A stretch of DNA of 41,367 bases from an uncultured Candidatus Melainabacteria bacterium (GCA_949398305.1 CASLVD010000010.1:1-41367), one strand, 5' to 3'; shown: positions 1 through 9,838, counted from the first letter of the stretch. Made by a program: numbers and translations. Notes: a model not told the origin generated them from the letters alone.

Positions 1-1177
1 CTTCGATTTTTGCTTTATCTTCCTTAAAATCTTTGTTTAACTGTCGTCTTACACTAGTTAAATGTGTAGATTTTAAAGCTTCTTTATGTAAATTTGCCAA
101 TCTTAAACGCAGTCCATTGAAATAACCTTCAAACAAATTGATGTCTTCAGGCGAAAACTCAATAATTACTTTATCAGGGATATCTGCAAAATCTTTGTTT
201 TTACCATTAAGGAAAAGCTTTTGAGAAACCTTACCCCTGAACATTTGTTTCACAAGATCAATATAACGTTCAAATTTTCCGGCATTTGATTTCACAGAAG
301 AAGCGCCGGATGTATCAACATGGAGCTCATCCAGTTTTCTCAAAAAATCATAAATATATTTTGATTCATCATGTTTTGCTTTACTGTAATTCGGTCCAAA
401 GAGAATAATTAATTCGTGCTGCACAGGATTTTTCTTTTTATCAAAATCTCTTACAAAACGCATTTGAATATCTTCATAACCGGATTTTTGCGGTTTACCT
501 ATACTGTAACGTAATTCGGGATCTAATTTTGTTACCTGTTCGGAAACATCTTCAAGCCTTATATCTAAATCAGGAACAGTTTTTTTTAATTTATTAATCA
601 ATTCAATTTCTTCCTGATCTGTTGAATAATCATGAGATTTCAATCTTTCTAATAATTTTATTTCATCATCAGTTGGAAGATAACCGCGTTTCATTAAGTC
701 CTGAACACTCATTTTTGTGTCAGCTAATACATAACCGCGCTGTTTCATCATTGGGAGAAGTTCATCATTCAATTTAGTTAAATCATAAGGGTCATTACAG
801 TACAATGTTGCCCGAATGGTATCCGGAACTTTCATACTTCCTGAACGCACAATTTTACTGGTCCTTGCCTCAGGTGATTTTACCGGATGCATTTCACAGT
901 ATACTCTGTCAAAAGAAAATCCTTTTTCTTTCAATTTAAAAGCAACAGATTCCAATACATCAAGATAAGTTGTTGCAATACGTATTAATCTCGGATTTTC
1001 TGCGATAAATTGAGATTCCAGAAATTCGTATACTTTTGCTCCTCCATTCCCGCTGAAAGAGATAGTATCTGCCTTCAAAGGTGAAAGCTTTGAAGGCATT
1101 ACAGGGTTACTGTAATGCGAATTTTGAGTGTTTTGAACACCGGTTGAAAATTTTGGTGATAAAAAATTTACATTCAT
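1..1177 (-). CDS. Unrecognised protein, C-terminus cut by window edge; possible RelA/SpoT-like domain
   Basis: An open frame runs from an ATG at 1175-1177 to the window edge, giving 392 codons without a stop. AGAAGG lies about 8 nt upstream and supports this start. There is no signal peptide or membrane segment. The first 45 residues are low in complexity and contain TISFSGNG. Further in, VKSPEARTSK, then PDTIRATLYC, then GKPQKSGYEDIQMRFV, then HELIILFGPNY occur in an order that recalls the RelA/SpoT nucleotidyltransferase core (K/R-S, D..R, GY..h, E-h-Q). The match is by eye only. The Asp is two residues from the Arg rather than the usual five, so synthetase activity should not be assumed. 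It is divergent from the PFOR gene. Confidence 0.75.
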   Translation of the reverse strand, partial: MNVNFLSPKFSTGVQNTQNSHYSNPVMPSKLSPLKADTISFSGNGGAKVYEFLESQFIAENPRLIRIATTYLDVLESVAFKLKEKGFSFDRVYCEMHPVKSPEARTSKIVRSGSMKVPDTIRATLYCNDPYDLTKLNDELLPMMKQRGYVLADTKMSVQDLMKRGYLPTDDEIKLLERLKSHDYSTDQEEIELINKLKKTVPDLDIRLEDVSEQVTKLDPELRYSIGKPQKSGYEDIQMRFVRDFDKKKNPVQHELIILFGPNYSKAKHDESKYIYDFLRKLDELHVDTSGASSVKSNAGKFERYIDLVKQMFRGKVSQKLFLNGKNKDFADIPDKVIIEFSPEDINLFEGYFNGLRLRLANLHKEALKSTHLTSVRRQLNKDFKEDKAKIE

Positions 1178-1297
1178 AATTTAACCTTCTGCTACTATGT
1201 ATTAAACGTTTAAAGGTTTTCAAATTTTACTAAGAAATTTATTAAAATGAAAAATTGTAACATTAATTTACAACAGAAAGTTAAAAAGTGTTAAAAC

Positions 1298-1326
1298 TTG
1301 GTCAAAAGATATGTTTGTATTATCAT
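1298..1326 (+). promoter_or_regulatory. Predicted promoter of the PFOR gene
   Basis: TTGGTC (1298-1303), a 17-nt spacer and TATCAT (1321-1326) precede the PFOR start by 55 nt. The -10 runs on into GTAGTAGT, a string also found after the -10 of speD. AAAAAGTGTTAAAA (1283-1296) sits immediately upstream and recurs upstream of the HU gene. Confidence 0.55.
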
Positions 1327-1381
1327 GTAGTAGTACAGTTGTAATTAAGTTATAGCATAGAAATAAGGAGGGTTAATAATC

Positions 1382-4300
1382 ATGCCTGGAAAAACAATTA
1401 CAGTTGATGGCAATTACGCTGCCGCTCATGTCGCTTATGCATTAAGTGAAGTGTCAGCAATTTACCCAATCACACCTTCATCTACTATGGGTGAATGGAT
1501 TGATGAATGGGCTTCTCAAGGAAAGAAAAACATTTGGGGCAAAGAAGTAAAAGTTGCAGAAATGCAATCAGAAGCAGGGGCAGCAGGTGCTGTTCACGGT
1601 TCTTTGGCTGCAGGTTCTTTGACTTCTACCTATACTGCATCTCAAGGTTTACTATTGATGATTCCTGTAATGCACAAAGTCGCAGGGGAAATGCTTCCTC
1701 ACGTAATCCACGTATCTGCTCGTGCATTAGCAGCTCAATCATTAGCAATTTTCGGTGATCATACTGACGTTATGGGATGCCGTAACACAGGGTACGCAAT
1801 GCTTGCTGCTAACTCTGTTCAAGAAGAAATGGATATGGCTTTAGTTGCACACTTAGCAACATATAAAGCTAAAGTTCCGTTCTTACAATTCTTTGACGGA
1901 TTCAGAACATCTCACGAAATTCACAAAATCGAAGAAATCGATTACGCTGATATCGCAAAATTAGTTGAACCTAAATATATTGAAGAATTCAGAAAACGCG
2001 CATTGCGTCCTGAAGCTCCTGTATGTAAAGTTGGTGCACAAAACACTGACGTTTACTTCCAGGGTCGTGAAACAGTTAACAAATACTACGATGCAGTTCC
2101 TGATATCGTTCAGGAATATATGGATAAAGTTGCCGCTGTAACAGGCAGACAATATCATCCATTCGATTACGTTGGTGCACCTGATGCTACTGACGTTATC
2201 GTTGCGATCGGTTCTTCTTGCGAAACTATTGAAGAAACAATCGAATACTTAAACGCTAACCGCGGTACTAAATACGGTTTAATTAAAGTAAGATTATACA
2301 GACCGTTCGATGTTAAACGTTTCAACGAAGCTTTACCTAAATCAGTTAAACGTATTGCAGTTCTAGACAGAACAAAAGAACCTGGTTCAATCGGTGAACC
2401 GTTATACTTAGATGTTGTTGCAGCTTTAGAAAACAAAGACATCAGAGTAATCGGCGGCCGTTACGGTTTATCTTCTAAAGAATTTACACCATCAATGGTT
2501 CTTGCAATTTACAAACACTCAGAAAACAATGGTTTCCACGGATTCACAGTTGGTATTGAAGATGACGTTACTAACAAATCTTTAAAAATTGACGAACACA
2601 TCGTTACAGAACCGGTTGGTACTACAAATTGTATGTTCTGGGGATTGGGTTCAGATGGTACAGTTGGTGCTAACAAAAACTCAATCAAAATTATCGGACA
2701 ATACACAGAAAAAGATGCTCAAGCATACTTTGCTTATGACTCTAAAAAATCTTTCGGTGTTACAGTTTCTCACTTACGTTTCGGTGACAAACCAATTAAA
2801 TCAACATATTTAATTACAGCACCTGATTTTGTATCTTGCTCAGCTCATGCTTACGTTGGCAGATACGACCTGTTAAAAGGTATTAAAGAAGGCGGAACAT
2901 TCTTATTGAATTCTCCATACTCTAAAGATGAAGCATTTGCTCATTTAACAAGAGACCTTCAAAAAACTATCATTGAAAAGAAAATCAAATTCTACAACGT
3001 AGATGCCGAAAAACTTATCAAAGAACAACCTGGTCTTAGAGGAAAAGGTGCTAATACAGTTATGATGGTTGCATACTTCAAAGTATCAGGAATCATTCCG
3101 TTTGAACAAGCTCTTGAAGGTATGAAAGCCATGACAACCAAAACATTCAAGAAAAAAGGTGATGATGTTGTTAATATGAACTTAGCATTAATCGATGCTG
3201 CTGTTAACGCAACAGAAGAAGTTCCTGTTCCTGCTTCATTAGACGGCGTTGGATGTGTTGATGATGTTAAATTAATTTCTGACGATGCTTCAGAATTTGC
3301 TAAGAAAATCATCGAACCTTCAATGAGACAAAAAGGTGATGATATCCCTGTTTCAGCTATGTCATCTGACGGTGTAATCCCGACAGGTACTGCTTGCCTT
3401 GAAAAACGCGGTATCGCACCTCGTGTTCCTCATTGGAATCCTGAAAATTGCTTACAATGCGGTATCTGCGCATCAGCTTGTCCGCATGCTGCAATCAGAA
3501 CAAAACTTGTTGAAGCTGATAATCTTAAAGATGCTCCTGCTTCATTCAAAACAATTGACGCCAGACCAAACGCTAACGGTGAAAAATTCAAAGTTCAAGT
3601 ATACTGCGAAGATTGTACCGGCTGCGGAGTTTGTTTAGATCAATGTCCTACATTAAGAAATCCGGACAAGTCAAAACACGCTCTAACATGGTCAACTATT
3701 GAAAAAGAAGTTGAAGCTTGCGAACTTGTTAACGAAAAATTCTTTGACGAATTACCTGATAACGTTATGGGTAAAAACACTACAAAAACAATTAAAGGCG
3801 CTATGCTTAGAAAACCTTTATTTGAATTCTCAGGCGCTTGCGCCGGATGCGGTGAAACACCTTATGTAAAATTAGTTTCACAATTGTTCGGTGAAAACGC
3901 AATTGTAGCTAACGCAACAGGTTGTTCTTCAATCTACTCAGGTACATTCCCTACAATTCCTTACACAACTAATAAAGAAGGCAGAGGACCGGCTTGGGCT
4001 AACTCATTATTTGAAGATAATGCTGAATTCGGTTTCGGTATGAGACTTGCAGTAGATCAAAACAGAGATACTTTGAAAACTTATGTTGAAAAAGTTCTTG
4101 AAAACGAAAAAACACCGGCAGATCTTAAAGAAGCTTTAGAAGGTGCTATGGCTCACTTCGAAAATTCAAAAACAGAAGAAGCTGTTGCTGCTCAAAATAA
4201 AGCTAAAGAAGTTCTTGCAAAATACTCAGACTGTGAATGCGCAGATTTAGCTAAAGTTAGAGAACTTCAAGACTACTTCACAGATAAATCAGTTTGGATT

Positions 4301-4921
4301 ATCGGTGGTGACGGTTGGGCAAACGATATCGGATACGGCGGTATTGACCACGTACTTGCTCAAAACCAAAACGTTAATATTTTGGTTCTTGATACAGAAG
4401 TTTACTCAAATACCGGCGGTCAAGCTTCTAAATCAACTCCGACAGGTGCTGTTGCAAAATTCGCTACAGGCGGTAAACGTACATATAAGAAAAACATGGG
4501 CTTAATGAGTATGTCTTATGGTTATGTTTATGTAGCTTCAGTTGCTCTAGGTGCAGACAGAGGTCAAACTCTAAAAGCATTCCAGGAAGCAGAAGCTTAT
4601 AACGGACCATCAATCATATTTGCATACGCACCATGTATCGCTCACGGTATCGATATGAGTAAAACTCAAACCGAACAAAAACGTGCAGTAGAAGCTGGTT
4701 ACTTCCCGCTATACAGATACAACCCAATGAATGAAGTTCCATTCACTTGGGATGCAAAAGATCCAAGCGGAAGCTACCAAGACTTTATCAGATCTGAAGG
4801 ACGTTATAAGTCACTACTTAAAACAAACCCTGAAGCTGCTGAAGACTTATATTCTCAAGCTGAAAAAGATGCTGCTCAGAGAATGGCTGTTTACAAAGCA
4901 GTTGGCGAATTGATGAAGTAA
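1382..4921 (+). CDS. nifJ: Pyruvate:ferredoxin (flavodoxin) oxidoreductase, single chain
   Basis: Oxidatively decarboxylates pyruvate to acetyl-CoA and CO2 and reduces ferredoxin or flavodoxin; a cytosolic core enzyme of anaerobic metabolism. At 1179 residues it is the usual length for the homodimeric form. In order: N-terminal pyruvate-binding domain with YPITPSSTMGE (about 24-34), central gamma/CoA domains, two 4Fe-4S clusters (CLQCGICASACP and CTGCGVCLDQCP, about 685-760), an additional cysteine in CAGCGETPY, and the thiamine diphosphate site with GGDGWANDIGYGG and the downstream NTGG. AAGGAGGG lies 9 nt before the ATG. It is monocistronic, ending at a strong terminator, and its many AAC/TTC codons suggest high expression. 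Function is certain. Confidence 0.97.
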   Translation: MPGKTITVDGNYAAAHVAYALSEVSAIYPITPSSTMGEWIDEWASQGKKNIWGKEVKVAEMQSEAGAAGAVHGSLAAGSLTSTYTASQGLLLMIPVMHKVAGEMLPHVIHVSARALAAQSLAIFGDHTDVMGCRNTGYAMLAANSVQEEMDMALVAHLATYKAKVPFLQFFDGFRTSHEIHKIEEIDYADIAKLVEPKYIEEFRKRALRPEAPVCKVGAQNTDVYFQGRETVNKYYDAVPDIVQEYMDKVAAVTGRQYHPFDYVGAPDATDVIVAIGSSCETIEETIEYLNANRGTKYGLIKVRLYRPFDVKRFNEALPKSVKRIAVLDRTKEPGSIGEPLYLDVVAALENKDIRVIGGRYGLSSKEFTPSMVLAIYKHSENNGFHGFTVGIEDDVTNKSLKIDEHIVTEPVGTTNCMFWGLGSDGTVGANKNSIKIIGQYTEKDAQAYFAYDSKKSFGVTVSHLRFGDKPIKSTYLITAPDFVSCSAHAYVGRYDLLKGIKEGGTFLLNSPYSKDEAFAHLTRDLQKTIIEKKIKFYNVDAEKLIKEQPGLRGKGANTVMMVAYFKVSGIIPFEQALEGMKAMTTKTFKKKGDDVVNMNLALIDAAVNATEEVPVPASLDGVGCVDDVKLISDDASEFAKKIIEPSMRQKGDDIPVSAMSSDGVIPTGTACLEKRGIAPRVPHWNPENCLQCGICASACPHAAIRTKLVEADNLKDAPASFKTIDARPNANGEKFKVQVYCEDCTGCGVCLDQCPTLRNPDKSKHALTWSTIEKEVEACELVNEKFFDELPDNVMGKNTTKTIKGAMLRKPLFEFSGACAGCGETPYVKLVSQLFGENAIVANATGCSSIYSGTFPTIPYTTNKEGRGPAWANSLFEDNAEFGFGMRLAVDQNRDTLKTYVEKVLENEKTPADLKEALEGAMAHFENSKTEEAVAAQNKAKEVLAKYSDCECADLAKVRELQDYFTDKSVWIIGGDGWANDIGYGGIDHVLAQNQNVNILVLDTEVYSNTGGQASKSTPTGAVAKFATGGKRTYKKNMGLMSMSYGYVYVASVALGADRGQTLKAFQEAEAYNGPSIIFAYAPCIAHGIDMSKTQTEQKRAVEAGYFPLYRYNPMNEVPFTWDAKDPSGSYQDFIRSEGRYKSLLKTNPEAAEDLYSQAEKDAAQRMAVYKAVGELMK

Positions 4922-4938
4922 ACCTAAAATAATAAAAG

Positions 4939-4971
4939 AAACAGGCACCTGAAAACGGTGTCTGTTTTTTT
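4939..4971 (+). terminator. Intrinsic terminator of the PFOR gene
   Basis: An 11-bp stem (AAACAGGCACC with GGTGTCTGTTT, one G:T pair) with a 7-nt loop is followed by a T run. The downstream tatD promoter begins right after it. Confidence 0.9.
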
Positions 4972-4975
4972 ATTG

Positions 4976-4981
4976 TATAAT
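4976..4981 (+). promoter_or_regulatory. -10 element of tatD; possible leaderless start
   Basis: A consensus TATAAT ends 6 nt before the ATG at 4988 and there is no Shine-Dalgarno sequence. Transcription would start at or next to the A of the ATG. No convincing -35 is visible, because that region is the terminator hairpin. Confidence 0.45.
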
Positions 4982-4987
4982 CAAATT

Positions 4988-5767
4988 ATGAAAGACACGT
5001 ACATTATTAACACTCATTCTCACGCTAACATGCTTCGCCAGGCAAATATTGACGAAGCCATAAAAAATGCGCAAAATAAAAAAATAATAACAATTGTCCC
5101 GTCAAGTACGGCAGAAGATATTTTTGAAGTAGATAAATTTATTCAAAAATACGATGACGTGTATGGTTATGTTGGAGTTTTTCCTGAAGAAGTAAAAACA
5201 TTTACTGACAAAACTCTTTCAGATATGGAAAATATTATCCGTACAAATAAAAAAATTATAGGAATAGGCGAAATAGGTTTGGATTATTATTGGGATAAGT
5301 CTTTCAAAGAACTTCAAAAAGAAATCTTTATAAAACAAATTGAATTTGCTAATCAGATGAATTTACCGCTCAATATCCATTCACGCGAAGCTCATCTTGA
5401 CACACTTGAAATCCTAAAAAAATATAATAAAAATTCAACAGCAATACTGCACTGTTTTTCAGGCAGTTTAGAATTTGCAAAAGAATGTATAAAAGAAGGG
5501 ATTTATATAGCTTTAGGCGGTGTTGTAACATTTAAAAACGCAGTTAAAGCAAAAGAAGTTGCAGCAGGAATTCCGCTTGAATATCTGTTACTCGAAACTG
5601 ATGACCCTTATCTTGCGCCTGTTCCGTTCAGAGGCAAAGAAAACCAGCCAATGTATGTAAAATATGTTGCAGAAGAAATAGCAAAACTTCGCAATACCAC
5701 AACAGATGAAATTGCTAAAGCTACAACTCAAAATGCTGAAAGGATTTTTAACTTCAATGCAAAATAA
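4988..5767 (+). CDS. tatD: TatD-family metal-dependent DNase
   Basis: A TIM-barrel hydrolase of the TatD/YcfH type: a 3'-5' deoxyribonuclease in characterised members. The 259 residues match the family length. Visible motifs are HSH near the N-terminus (about 9-11), GIGEIGLDYY, the metal ligands in NIHSREAH and ILHCFSG, and LLLETDDPYL. The residue before THSH is Asn (family usually Asp, as in DTHCH), a minor deviation. I place the start at the ATG at 4988; a GTG 30 nt earlier lies inside the PFOR terminator. It overlaps tlyA by 11 nt, so the pair is probably co-transcribed and translationally coupled. Confidence 0.93.
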   Translation: MKDTYIINTHSHANMLRQANIDEAIKNAQNKKIITIVPSSTAEDIFEVDKFIQKYDDVYGYVGVFPEEVKTFTDKTLSDMENIIRTNKKIIGIGEIGLDYYWDKSFKELQKEIFIKQIEFANQMNLPLNIHSREAHLDTLEILKKYNKNSTAILHCFSGSLEFAKECIKEGIYIALGGVVTFKNAVKAKEVAAGIPLEYLLLETDDPYLAPVPFRGKENQPMYVKYVAEEIAKLRNTTTDEIAKATTQNAERIFNFNAK

Positions 5768-6569
5768 AGAAAGACTGGATAAATATTTAACAGATTTAGG
5801 CTACTTTGAAACAAAAAGCAAAGCAGCATCCGCAATTCTTGCAGGCAATGTTAAAATTAATGATGAATATATTACAAAAGCCGGCTTTCAAATAAATTTA
5901 AACAAGGAATACAATATTCAGGTAAAATCAATGCCTTACGTATCGCGAGGCGGATTTAAGCTCAAAAAAGCAATCGATACATTTAAGCCGCAAATTGAAA
6001 ATCGTATTTGTTTTGATGCCGGAGCTTCAACCGGCGGATTTACAGATTGTCTTTTACAAAACGGGGCAAAGTTTGTATACGCAGTTGATGTCGGATATGG
6101 TCAGTTAGACTGGAAAATTCGTTCTGACAACAGGGTTAAGACAATTGAAAAAACAAACCTGAAAATCTGTGACATTTCAGATATATATTCTGATGGAGAG
6201 CTTTTAGCAGACCTTCTGGTAAGCGATTTGTCTTTTATTTCATTAACAAAAGTTTTAGAGAACCTAAAAAAACTTTTAGCTCCCGAGTTTCACGAAATGA
6301 TTTGTCTTATCAAACCTCAGTTTGAAGCCGGAAAGGATAAAGTTGAAAAAGGCGGCGTTGTAAGAGATCCAAAAACACATATTGAAGTTATAGATAACGT
6401 AATAAATTATGCGAAAAACTTAAATTACTCAATAAAAGGTCTGACATATTCCTCAATCAAAGGCCCTGCAGGCAATATTGAATACCTTGTATGGCTTACA
6501 ACAGAAAACATTGGTAACAACTATGATATCAAAGAAATTGTCGCAAGCGCATTTGAGAATCTAGTTTAA
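5757..6569 (+). CDS. tlyA: TlyA-family rRNA 2'-O-methyltransferase (S4 plus FtsJ domains)
   Basis: Probable ribose methyltransferase of 16S/23S rRNA, named after Mycobacterium TlyA. The 270-residue product begins with an S4 RNA-binding domain (ERLDKYLTDLGYFETKSKA, about 4-62) and continues into an FtsJ/RrmJ methyltransferase with the SAM loop FDAGASTGGFTDCLL. The catalytic K-D-K-E set is present: RGGFKLKKA, SDLSFISL, IKPQFEAGKDKV and GNIEYLVWL. I chose the ATG at 5757 because TlyA proteins begin just before the S4 domain; a longer frame from 5706 adds 17 unlikely residues. AAAGGA is about 11 nt upstream, inside tatD. Its 3' end overlaps the convergent gene below by 9 nt. Confidence 0.92.
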   Translation: MQNKERLDKYLTDLGYFETKSKAASAILAGNVKINDEYITKAGFQINLNKEYNIQVKSMPYVSRGGFKLKKAIDTFKPQIENRICFDAGASTGGFTDCLLQNGAKFVYAVDVGYGQLDWKIRSDNRVKTIEKTNLKICDISDIYSDGELLADLLVSDLSFISLTKVLENLKKLLAPEFHEMICLIKPQFEAGKDKVEKGGVVRDPKTHIEVIDNVINYAKNLNYSIKGLTYSSIKGPAGNIEYLVWLTTENIGNNYDIKEIVASAFENLV

Positions 6570-6977
6570 GTTAATATATTCAGGCTTTTTAGACAAATTC
6601 AATTCGATGTATTTAAAAATATTTAAAATAATACCCGGTTGAAAATAATAATTATTATCTGCAGGTGTAATTCTTAGCATTCCCTGATTAGTATTTACAT
6701 TTGAAACTGATGCCAAAAACTGTTTATTTACAGCTGTAAACAAAATGTATCCGGATTTTGACTGAATCTCATCAATATTAAAACGGTTTGCATTAATTGC
6801 CGCAATTGTCAGATGAAACAACGAAACATTATCGGTATTGAAAACTTTATAACAGTTTTCAAAATGCACATTCTGAGCGGTAATTAACGTACTTAAGCTC
6901 ATCTGTTCTCCTGCTGCCATAACCGGAGAACAAGTTAGTAAACATAAGCATAAAATAAGTTTAGCTATTCTTTCCAT
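6561..6977 (-). CDS. Small exported protein of unknown function
   Basis: 138 residues with a clear signal peptide: positive start (MERIAK), hydrophobic stretch LILCLCLLTCSPV and a cleavable MAAG. The mature part of about 115 residues has no motif I recognise. It is rich in Asn and alternating hydrophobics, which would suit a small beta-rich periplasmic domain. The ATG lies within the last codons of polA (13-nt overlap), so expression is probably coupled to polA translation. The 3' end overlaps tlyA. Confidence 0.75.
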   Translation of the reverse strand: MERIAKLILCLCLLTCSPVMAAGEQMSLSTLITAQNVHFENCYKVFNTDNVSLFHLTIAAINANRFNIDEIQSKSGYILFTAVNKQFLASVSNVNTNQGMLRITPADNNYYFQPGIILNIFKYIELNLSKKPEYINLN

Positions 6978-9838
6978 GATTCACCTGCATTCACATCAAT
7001 TAGAAGCGGAACTTTTAGCGGCTGCTTTAATTCCATTGATTCTAAAATTAATTTCTTGACGATATCAAGTTCATCAATCGCTGTTTCAACAACCAGCTCA
7101 TCGTGAACCTGTATTATCAAACGGGATTTTAAATTATTATCTTTTATAGCTTTTGCAAAATCAATCATTGCAATTTTAATAAGGTCAGATGCTGAGCCTT
7201 GCATCGGATGATTAATTGCCGCACGCTTAGCAAATTCTCTAATCATAGCATTCGGACTATTAATTTCATTTTCCAGATATCTGCGTCTGCCAAAAATAGT
7301 TTCTACATACCCCTGTTTTTCAACAAGTTCAACCATATTGTGCATGTAATCCTTTATACCCGGATATGTTTCAAAGTATTTGTTAATAAAGTTATCAGCT
7401 TCTGCAGCAGTTATTTTTAACCCCTTTGCAAGACCGTATTTACTTTGTCCGTATACAATTCCAAAATTGACAGCTTTTGCTTTATAGCGCATTTCTTTTG
7501 TTACTTCATCAATCGGAACTTCAAAAACCTTAGATGCTGTTATTGTATGAACATCAATACCTGAATTAAACGCATTTATAAGATTTTTATCGCCTGAAAC
7601 ATGTGCTAATATTCTTAACTCAACCTGCGAATAATCAGCAGATAAAATTAAATAATTATTTTTATCTTTCGGAACAAAAGCCTGACGAATCTTGTTACCT
7701 TCTTCTGTTCTTATCGGAATATTTTGCAAATTAGGGTTAGAAGAAGACAAACGGCCGGTAGTCGTAACAGTTTGATTATAAGAAGTATGAATTCTGTTAT
7801 CTTTCGGGTCAATAAGCGCAGGAAGCGAATCCGTATAAGTCGATTTTAGTTTTGCATATTTACGGTATTCCAAAATCAACCGCGCGATTTCATAGTCCTC
7901 AGCCAAAATATTTAATACCTCAGCACTTGTTGAGTTTTTAGACTTACCGCGTTTTTTTGTTGTTTTTAACTGCATTTTATCAAACAAAATATGAGCAATT
8001 TGTTTTGGAGAATTCAGATTAAACCCTTCTCCTGAGAGATTAAATATTTTCTTTTCAATACCGCTGATCTTAAAATCAAACTCATTGGTTAAAATCTTTA
8101 AATAAGCTGTATCAACTGAAACACCCGTAATCTCCATTCCTGCAAGAACATGAGCTAAAGGAATTTCTATATCTGTCATAATATTATATTCTTTTTCATC
8201 AAGTTTATCTGACCAGCATTTAGTAAGTTCAAAAAGACTTGATATAACATCGCCGGCATAATCCTTCATAACAGACATATTATTATCTGCGACCGATGTT
8301 TTTTTTGTATCAGAAACTATTGTCGGCAAAATATGATCTATTTGCTCCATACACTGAATATCAAAATCCGTATTAGCATTTGAATCTTTGATATATGAAG
8401 CAAGCATTGTATCAAAAACAACACCTTCTAAATCAATTCCTAAAGATTTCAATATACAATCTTCGATTTTTACATCGTGCGAAACCTTTTTAACCTTTGA
8501 ACTTTCAAATACAGGTTTTAACTTAGATACAACATAATCTAATTTTAACTGGTTATCAATATTATGAGAAACCGGAATATAAAAAGTTTCTGTAATTTCA
8601 GAAGCGTCACTTATATCGACTTTACCGTCTTGATATCCGTAATTTTTAGAATAACCGATACCAATACCATAAACTTTAGAATTTATCGCATTCTTAAAAT
8701 CCGCAAAAATTTTAAATGCTATAACAGCCTTATTTGAAAGATTTTCAACAAGTGAATCTAAATCCGAAGAATCAGTAATTACTTTTGAATTATAATTTAA
8801 ATCTTCTTTATTAACTTCAGACTGAACAGCTTGCGCAAATAGCCCCAGCTGCCCGTTAGCAGTAGAAACTTTTATTACAGGCTGAATTTCCATCGGCTCT
8901 TTGATTTCATCCTTTACTTCAATTGCAAAAGGCTGTGCATTTTTATCAAAAAGCTTCAAAATAAATTCAATATTTTTTAAAAAACTGTAAAACTGCATTG
9001 AACGTAAGAATTCTGTAACAGCAGCAATATCAGGCAGCTCAATTTTTGTTTTATCAAAATCGAATTCAATATCGACATCCTGAACAATTGTTGCTAAAAA
9101 CTTACTAAGTTTAGCATCTTCAACACCGGTTTCAATTTTCTCTTTAACCTTACCTGTAAGCTTATCAGTATTAGCCAGAACATTATCAACTGTTTTATAT
9201 TCACTCAACAGCTTAACCGCAGTTTTTTCACCAATCCCGCGAATTCCGGGGATATTATCAGATGTATCTCCGCGAAGCGCCTTATAATCAATTACCTGAT
9301 TTGGATAAACTCCTAACTTTTCATGAACTTTATTCCAATCATATTCGGTTAATTCACCTTTTGATGGGATAATTACAGTCACACATCCGTTTTCGCGAAT
9401 AAGCTGAAAAGAATCCTGATCACCTGTTAAAATATAAACCTTATGTCCAAGATCACACGCACGTTTTGAAATAGTACCGATAACATCATCAGCCTCAAAT
9501 CCTTCTTTGGTGTAAATTGGAATGTTAAACGCTTTTAAACCTTCATAAATCAGACCCATTTGAATCCTCATAGGATCAGGCATTGCGACACGATTAGCTT
9601 TGTATTCATCATACTGTTCGGTTCTGAATGTATGGTGGGAAACATCAAACGCAACCCCGATTGCATCAGGCTTTAAATCTTCGTTTTTCAATAAATCGAA
9701 AACCGCTTTAAAAAAGCCATAGACAGCCCAGGTTGGAGTTCCGTCTTTTGTTTTCATATTAGTACGTTCAAGTGCATAATATTGACGAAATGCAAGCGCA
9801 TGACCATCAATTAAAATTAATGTTTTAGACTCTCCCAT
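6965..9838 (-). CDS. polA: DNA polymerase I
   Basis: Replication and repair polymerase with 5'-3' exonuclease activity, 957 residues. The N-terminal FEN domain (about 1-290) shows EADDVIGTI, LTGDQDSFQL and LRGDTSDNIPGIRGIG. The polymerase domain shows motif A (SADYSQVELRILAHVSG), the O-helix RYKAKAVNFGIVYG and motif C (QVHDELVVE, about 909). The middle 3'-5' exonuclease-like domain lacks the first DxE acidic pair (AFKIFAD in that place), so proofreading is probably absent, as in Taq and Bacillus Pol I. The start is the ATG at 9838, with AAAGGGAG 8-9 nt upstream; an ATG 33 nt earlier lacks such a site and adds 11 residues not typical of the family. It follows the XRE gene by 58 nt. Confidence 0.96.
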   Translation of the reverse strand: MGESKTLILIDGHALAFRQYYALERTNMKTKDGTPTWAVYGFFKAVFDLLKNEDLKPDAIGVAFDVSHHTFRTEQYDEYKANRVAMPDPMRIQMGLIYEGLKAFNIPIYTKEGFEADDVIGTISKRACDLGHKVYILTGDQDSFQLIRENGCVTVIIPSKGELTEYDWNKVHEKLGVYPNQVIDYKALRGDTSDNIPGIRGIGEKTAVKLLSEYKTVDNVLANTDKLTGKVKEKIETGVEDAKLSKFLATIVQDVDIEFDFDKTKIELPDIAAVTEFLRSMQFYSFLKNIEFILKLFDKNAQPFAIEVKDEIKEPMEIQPVIKVSTANGQLGLFAQAVQSEVNKEDLNYNSKVITDSSDLDSLVENLSNKAVIAFKIFADFKNAINSKVYGIGIGYSKNYGYQDGKVDISDASEITETFYIPVSHNIDNQLKLDYVVSKLKPVFESSKVKKVSHDVKIEDCILKSLGIDLEGVVFDTMLASYIKDSNANTDFDIQCMEQIDHILPTIVSDTKKTSVADNNMSVMKDYAGDVISSLFELTKCWSDKLDEKEYNIMTDIEIPLAHVLAGMEITGVSVDTAYLKILTNEFDFKISGIEKKIFNLSGEGFNLNSPKQIAHILFDKMQLKTTKKRGKSKNSTSAEVLNILAEDYEIARLILEYRKYAKLKSTYTDSLPALIDPKDNRIHTSYNQTVTTTGRLSSSNPNLQNIPIRTEEGNKIRQAFVPKDKNNYLILSADYSQVELRILAHVSGDKNLINAFNSGIDVHTITASKVFEVPIDEVTKEMRYKAKAVNFGIVYGQSKYGLAKGLKITAAEADNFINKYFETYPGIKDYMHNMVELVEKQGYVETIFGRRRYLENEINSPNAMIREFAKRAAINHPMQGSASDLIKIAMIDFAKAIKDNNLKSRLIIQVHDELVVETAIDELDIVKKLILESMELKQPLKVPLLIDVNAGESWKE

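Noticed and set aside
4958-4987. GTG start for tatD 30 nt upstream of the ATG
   Set aside because: It lies inside the second arm of the PFOR terminator and adds ten residues before the family's usual start; the ATG at 4988 is better.
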